DNA of 5,940 bases, from positions 1 to 5,940 of the forward strand of contig CAZLMF010000094.1 of NCBI GenBank assembly GCA_964560565.1, read 5' to 3'. Both the position numbers and the translations under genes were made by a program. Within the stretch, counting starts at the first letter, position 1, and the number at the start of each line of letters is the position of its first letter. The notes under the pieces were generated by a model. It ran no database searches, was not told where the DNA came from, and saw only the letters and a list, made by a program, of their open reading frames with translations. The DNA comes from CAZLMF01 sp964560565. GTDB lineage: Bacteria; Bacillota; Clostridia; Oscillospirales; Ruminococcaceae. Of this stretch, positions 4,124 through 5,940 are shown one piece after another.

Positions 4124-5940
4124 ATGATTACAAAAATAATTAAAAGAGATGGCAGGCAAGTTCCCTTTAATATAGAGAAGATTGCTAATGCTATTTTTAA
4201 GGCAGCACAATCAGTTGGAGGAAATGACTACAATGAAGCTATGGAGCTTGCCGAGATTGTCTGCAACTACATCGAAAAGAATTTAGAAACCAGCGCTCCA
4301 TCTGTTGAGGAAATTCAAGATGCGGTAGAGAAGATTTTGGTGGACAATGGTCATGTTAAAACTGCCAAGGCATATATACTGTACCGTAATGACCGCACCC
4401 GTATCCGTGAGATGGATTCAAGGCTTATGCATGTATATGAGGACTTAACGTTTAAGTCCGCTAAGGACAGCGACATCAAGCGTGAGAATGCCAACGTTGA
4501 CGGCGATACCGCAATGGGCACAATGCTTAAGTATGGCTCGGAGGGTGCAAGGCAGTTCTATGAAATGTATGTGCTTGACCCTGTTCATGCAAAGGCACAT
4601 GCTGACGGCGATATTCATATTCACGACCTGGACTTCTTGACACTTACCACCACCTGCTGTCAGATTGATCTTATCAAGCTTTTCAAGGATGGCTTTTCAA
4701 CAGGGCATGGTTTTTTGCGTGAACCTAACGATATTGCTAGCTATTCGGCACTTGCCTGTATTGCTATTCAGTCTAACCAAAATGACCAGCATGGCGGTCA
4801 GTCCATTCCGAACTTTGAGTATGCAATGGCTGATGGCGTTAAAAAGACCTACAAGCGTCGCTATAACCAGAACATAGCTCGTGGGCTTGAACTGCTTGCA
4901 GATATAAGCGAAGGTGAACCTATTTCCAAGGAAATAACCAAAAAGGTTTATGAAAAGCATAGCGTTTATCCTACTCTAGGCAACGATAACGGTTATCAGG
5001 AGCACGAACTTGAGCTTTTACTTGAGTATGGTGACGAGAAAACCATGAAAAAGGTACAGCGTTTTGCGGCTAAAACTGCTCATAGCGAAACCAACCGTGC
5101 CACATACCAAGCCATGGAGGCTATGGTGCATAACCTCAACACCATGAACTCTCGTGCGGGCGCTCAAACGCCCTTTAGCTCAATCAACTACGGACTTGAC
5201 ACCTCACTTGAGGGTAGAATGGTAATAGAGAACACCTTGCTTGCAAACCAAGCAGGGCTTGGGAATGGCGAAACTCCCATTTTCCCAATTCATATCTTCA
5301 AGGTCAAAGAGGGCATAAACTACAACCCAGGTGACCCTAACTACGATTTATTTAGGCTTGCGTGCCGTGTATCGGCGAAAAGGCTTTATCCAAACTTCTC
5401 ATTCATAGATGCTCCATTTAACTTACCATATTACAAGAAGGGTGACTACAATTCCGAGGTAGCTTACATGGGTTGCCGTACAAGGGTAATGGCAAATTGC
5501 TTTGATAAAACCAAGGAAGTAGTCGAAGGCAGAGGAAACCTAAGCTTCACCTCAGTAAACCTACCAAGGCTTGGCATTGAGGCTCATGGCGATGTAGATG
5601 CATTCTTTAATTCCCTTGAGAATATTATGAATCTTGTCGTTGAGCAGCTTATGCATCGCTTTAGAATACAAGCTCAAAAGAAGGTTCGCAATTACCCATT
5701 CTTGATGGGGCAGGGAATATGGCTTGATTCCGAAAAGCTAGGGCCTGACGATACAGTTGGCGAGGTACTAAAGCACGGTACACTTACCATGGGCTTTATC
5801 GGGCTTGCTGAGTGCTTAAAGGCACTCATAGGCGAGCACCATGGCGAAAGCCAACGTGCAAGGGATTTAGGGCTAAAGATAGTCGGCAGAATGCGTGAGC
5901 GTATGGATGAGGAATGTGCAAAAACAAACCTCAACTTCTC
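4124..5940 (+). CDS. nrdD: Anaerobic ribonucleoside-triphosphate reductase (class III), 3' end cut by window
   Basis: The frame is open for 605 codons from ATG 4124 to the window edge; NrdD proteins are usually about 700 residues, so roughly the last hundred are missing. Class III enzymes reduce ribonucleoside triphosphates to dNTPs without oxygen, using a glycyl radical set by the activase NrdG. Residues 3-92 are an ATP-cone (IIKRDGRQVPFNIEKIANAI at its start), the allosteric domain that sets overall activity by ATP/dATP. The catalytic domain follows: DIHIHDLDF, TCCQIDLIKLFKDGF with C178/C179, the MNSRAGAQTPFSSINYG loop (341-357), and MGCR with C451, the likely radical-bearing cysteine. The C-terminal zinc site and glycyl-radical motif lie beyond the window, where nrdG is also expected. 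GGAGG (4111-4115) precedes the ATG. Two NrdR boxes at the promoter support the assignment. Confidence 0.96.
   Translation, partial: MITKIIKRDGRQVPFNIEKIANAIFKAAQSVGGNDYNEAMELAEIVCNYIEKNLETSAPSVEEIQDAVEKILVDNGHVKTAKAYILYRNDRTRIREMDSRLMHVYEDLTFKSAKDSDIKRENANVDGDTAMGTMLKYGSEGARQFYEMYVLDPVHAKAHADGDIHIHDLDFLTLTTTCCQIDLIKLFKDGFSTGHGFLREPNDIASYSALACIAIQSNQNDQHGGQSIPNFEYAMADGVKKTYKRRYNQNIARGLELLADISEGEPISKEITKKVYEKHSVYPTLGNDNGYQEHELELLLEYGDEKTMKKVQRFAAKTAHSETNRATYQAMEAMVHNLNTMNSRAGAQTPFSSINYGLDTSLEGRMVIENTLLANQAGLGNGETPIFPIHIFKVKEGINYNPGDPNYDLFRLACRVSAKRLYPNFSFIDAPFNLPYYKKGDYNSEVAYMGCRTRVMANCFDKTKEVVEGRGNLSFTSVNLPRLGIEAHGDVDAFFNSLENIMNLVVEQLMHRFRIQAQKKVRNYPFLMGQGIWLDSEKLGPDDTVGEVLKHGTLTMGFIGLAECLKALIGEHHGESQRARDLGLKIVGRMRERMDEECAKTNLNF

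Noticed and set aside
4697..4960. Minus-strand 87-residue frame and plus-strand 4665-4877 frame
   Set aside because: Both lie wholly inside the nrdD coding sequence in other frames and have no family features.
5692..5934. Minus-strand 80-residue frame near the right edge
   Set aside because: It is antisense to conserved nrdD sequence and low in complexity (Ser/Pro rich), as expected of a shadow frame.

Overview
The window looks like chromosomal DNA of an anaerobic, AT-rich Gram-positive bacterium, most likely a member of the Clostridia (Ruminococcaceae/Oscillospiraceae-like). The grounds are Gram-positive ribosome-binding sites (AGGAGG, GGAGG, GGGGG), sigma-A type promoters, a lipoprotein of the DUF4358 type, an FtsX-type permease tail, and an oxygen-sensitive class III ribonucleotide reductase. 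A run of exactly 100 N (1308-1407) marks a draft-assembly scaffold join.

Layout. At 2-130 is the C-terminus of an FtsX-like ABC permease. It is followed at once by a short ArAE_1 (DUF939)/FUSC-like six-helix membrane protein (159-728). This gene meets a minus-strand hotdog-fold acyl-CoA thioesterase (725-1192) tail to tail with a 4-nt overlap. Each gene of the pair appears to carry the other's transcription terminator inside its own 3' codons. Upstream of the thioesterase on the minus strand is a NUDIX hydrolase interrupted by the assembly gap (1214-1559). The two minus-strand genes probably form an operon driven from a promoter near 1589-1617.

A divergent intergenic region of about 400 nt (1560-1963) separates this from a plus-strand operon with a good sigma-A promoter (TTGATA-N17-TATAAT, 1714-1742) and a leader of about 215 nt with dyad symmetry. 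The operon encodes a membrane-anchored SGNH/GDSL hydrolase with a long Ser/Thr linker (1964-2839), a DUF4358 lipoprotein (2866-3420) and an unrecognised small four-helix membrane protein starting at TTG (3434-3790). It ends at a perfect 10-bp GTAA-loop hairpin. All three products are predicted to be at the cell surface, so a shared job in envelope glycan modification is plausible but unproven.

The last region (3825-5940) holds a cluster of TGTAAAG heptamers, a 9-bp palindrome, a perfect-consensus promoter (TTGACA-N17-TATAAT) and two NrdR boxes 31 bp apart, one over the -10 element and one just downstream of the start site. These precede nrdD, the anaerobic ribonucleoside-triphosphate reductase with an N-terminal ATP-cone, which runs off the right edge. 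The nrdD control region is the best-supported regulatory feature in the window. No mobile element, CRISPR array, tRNA or rRNA is visible.
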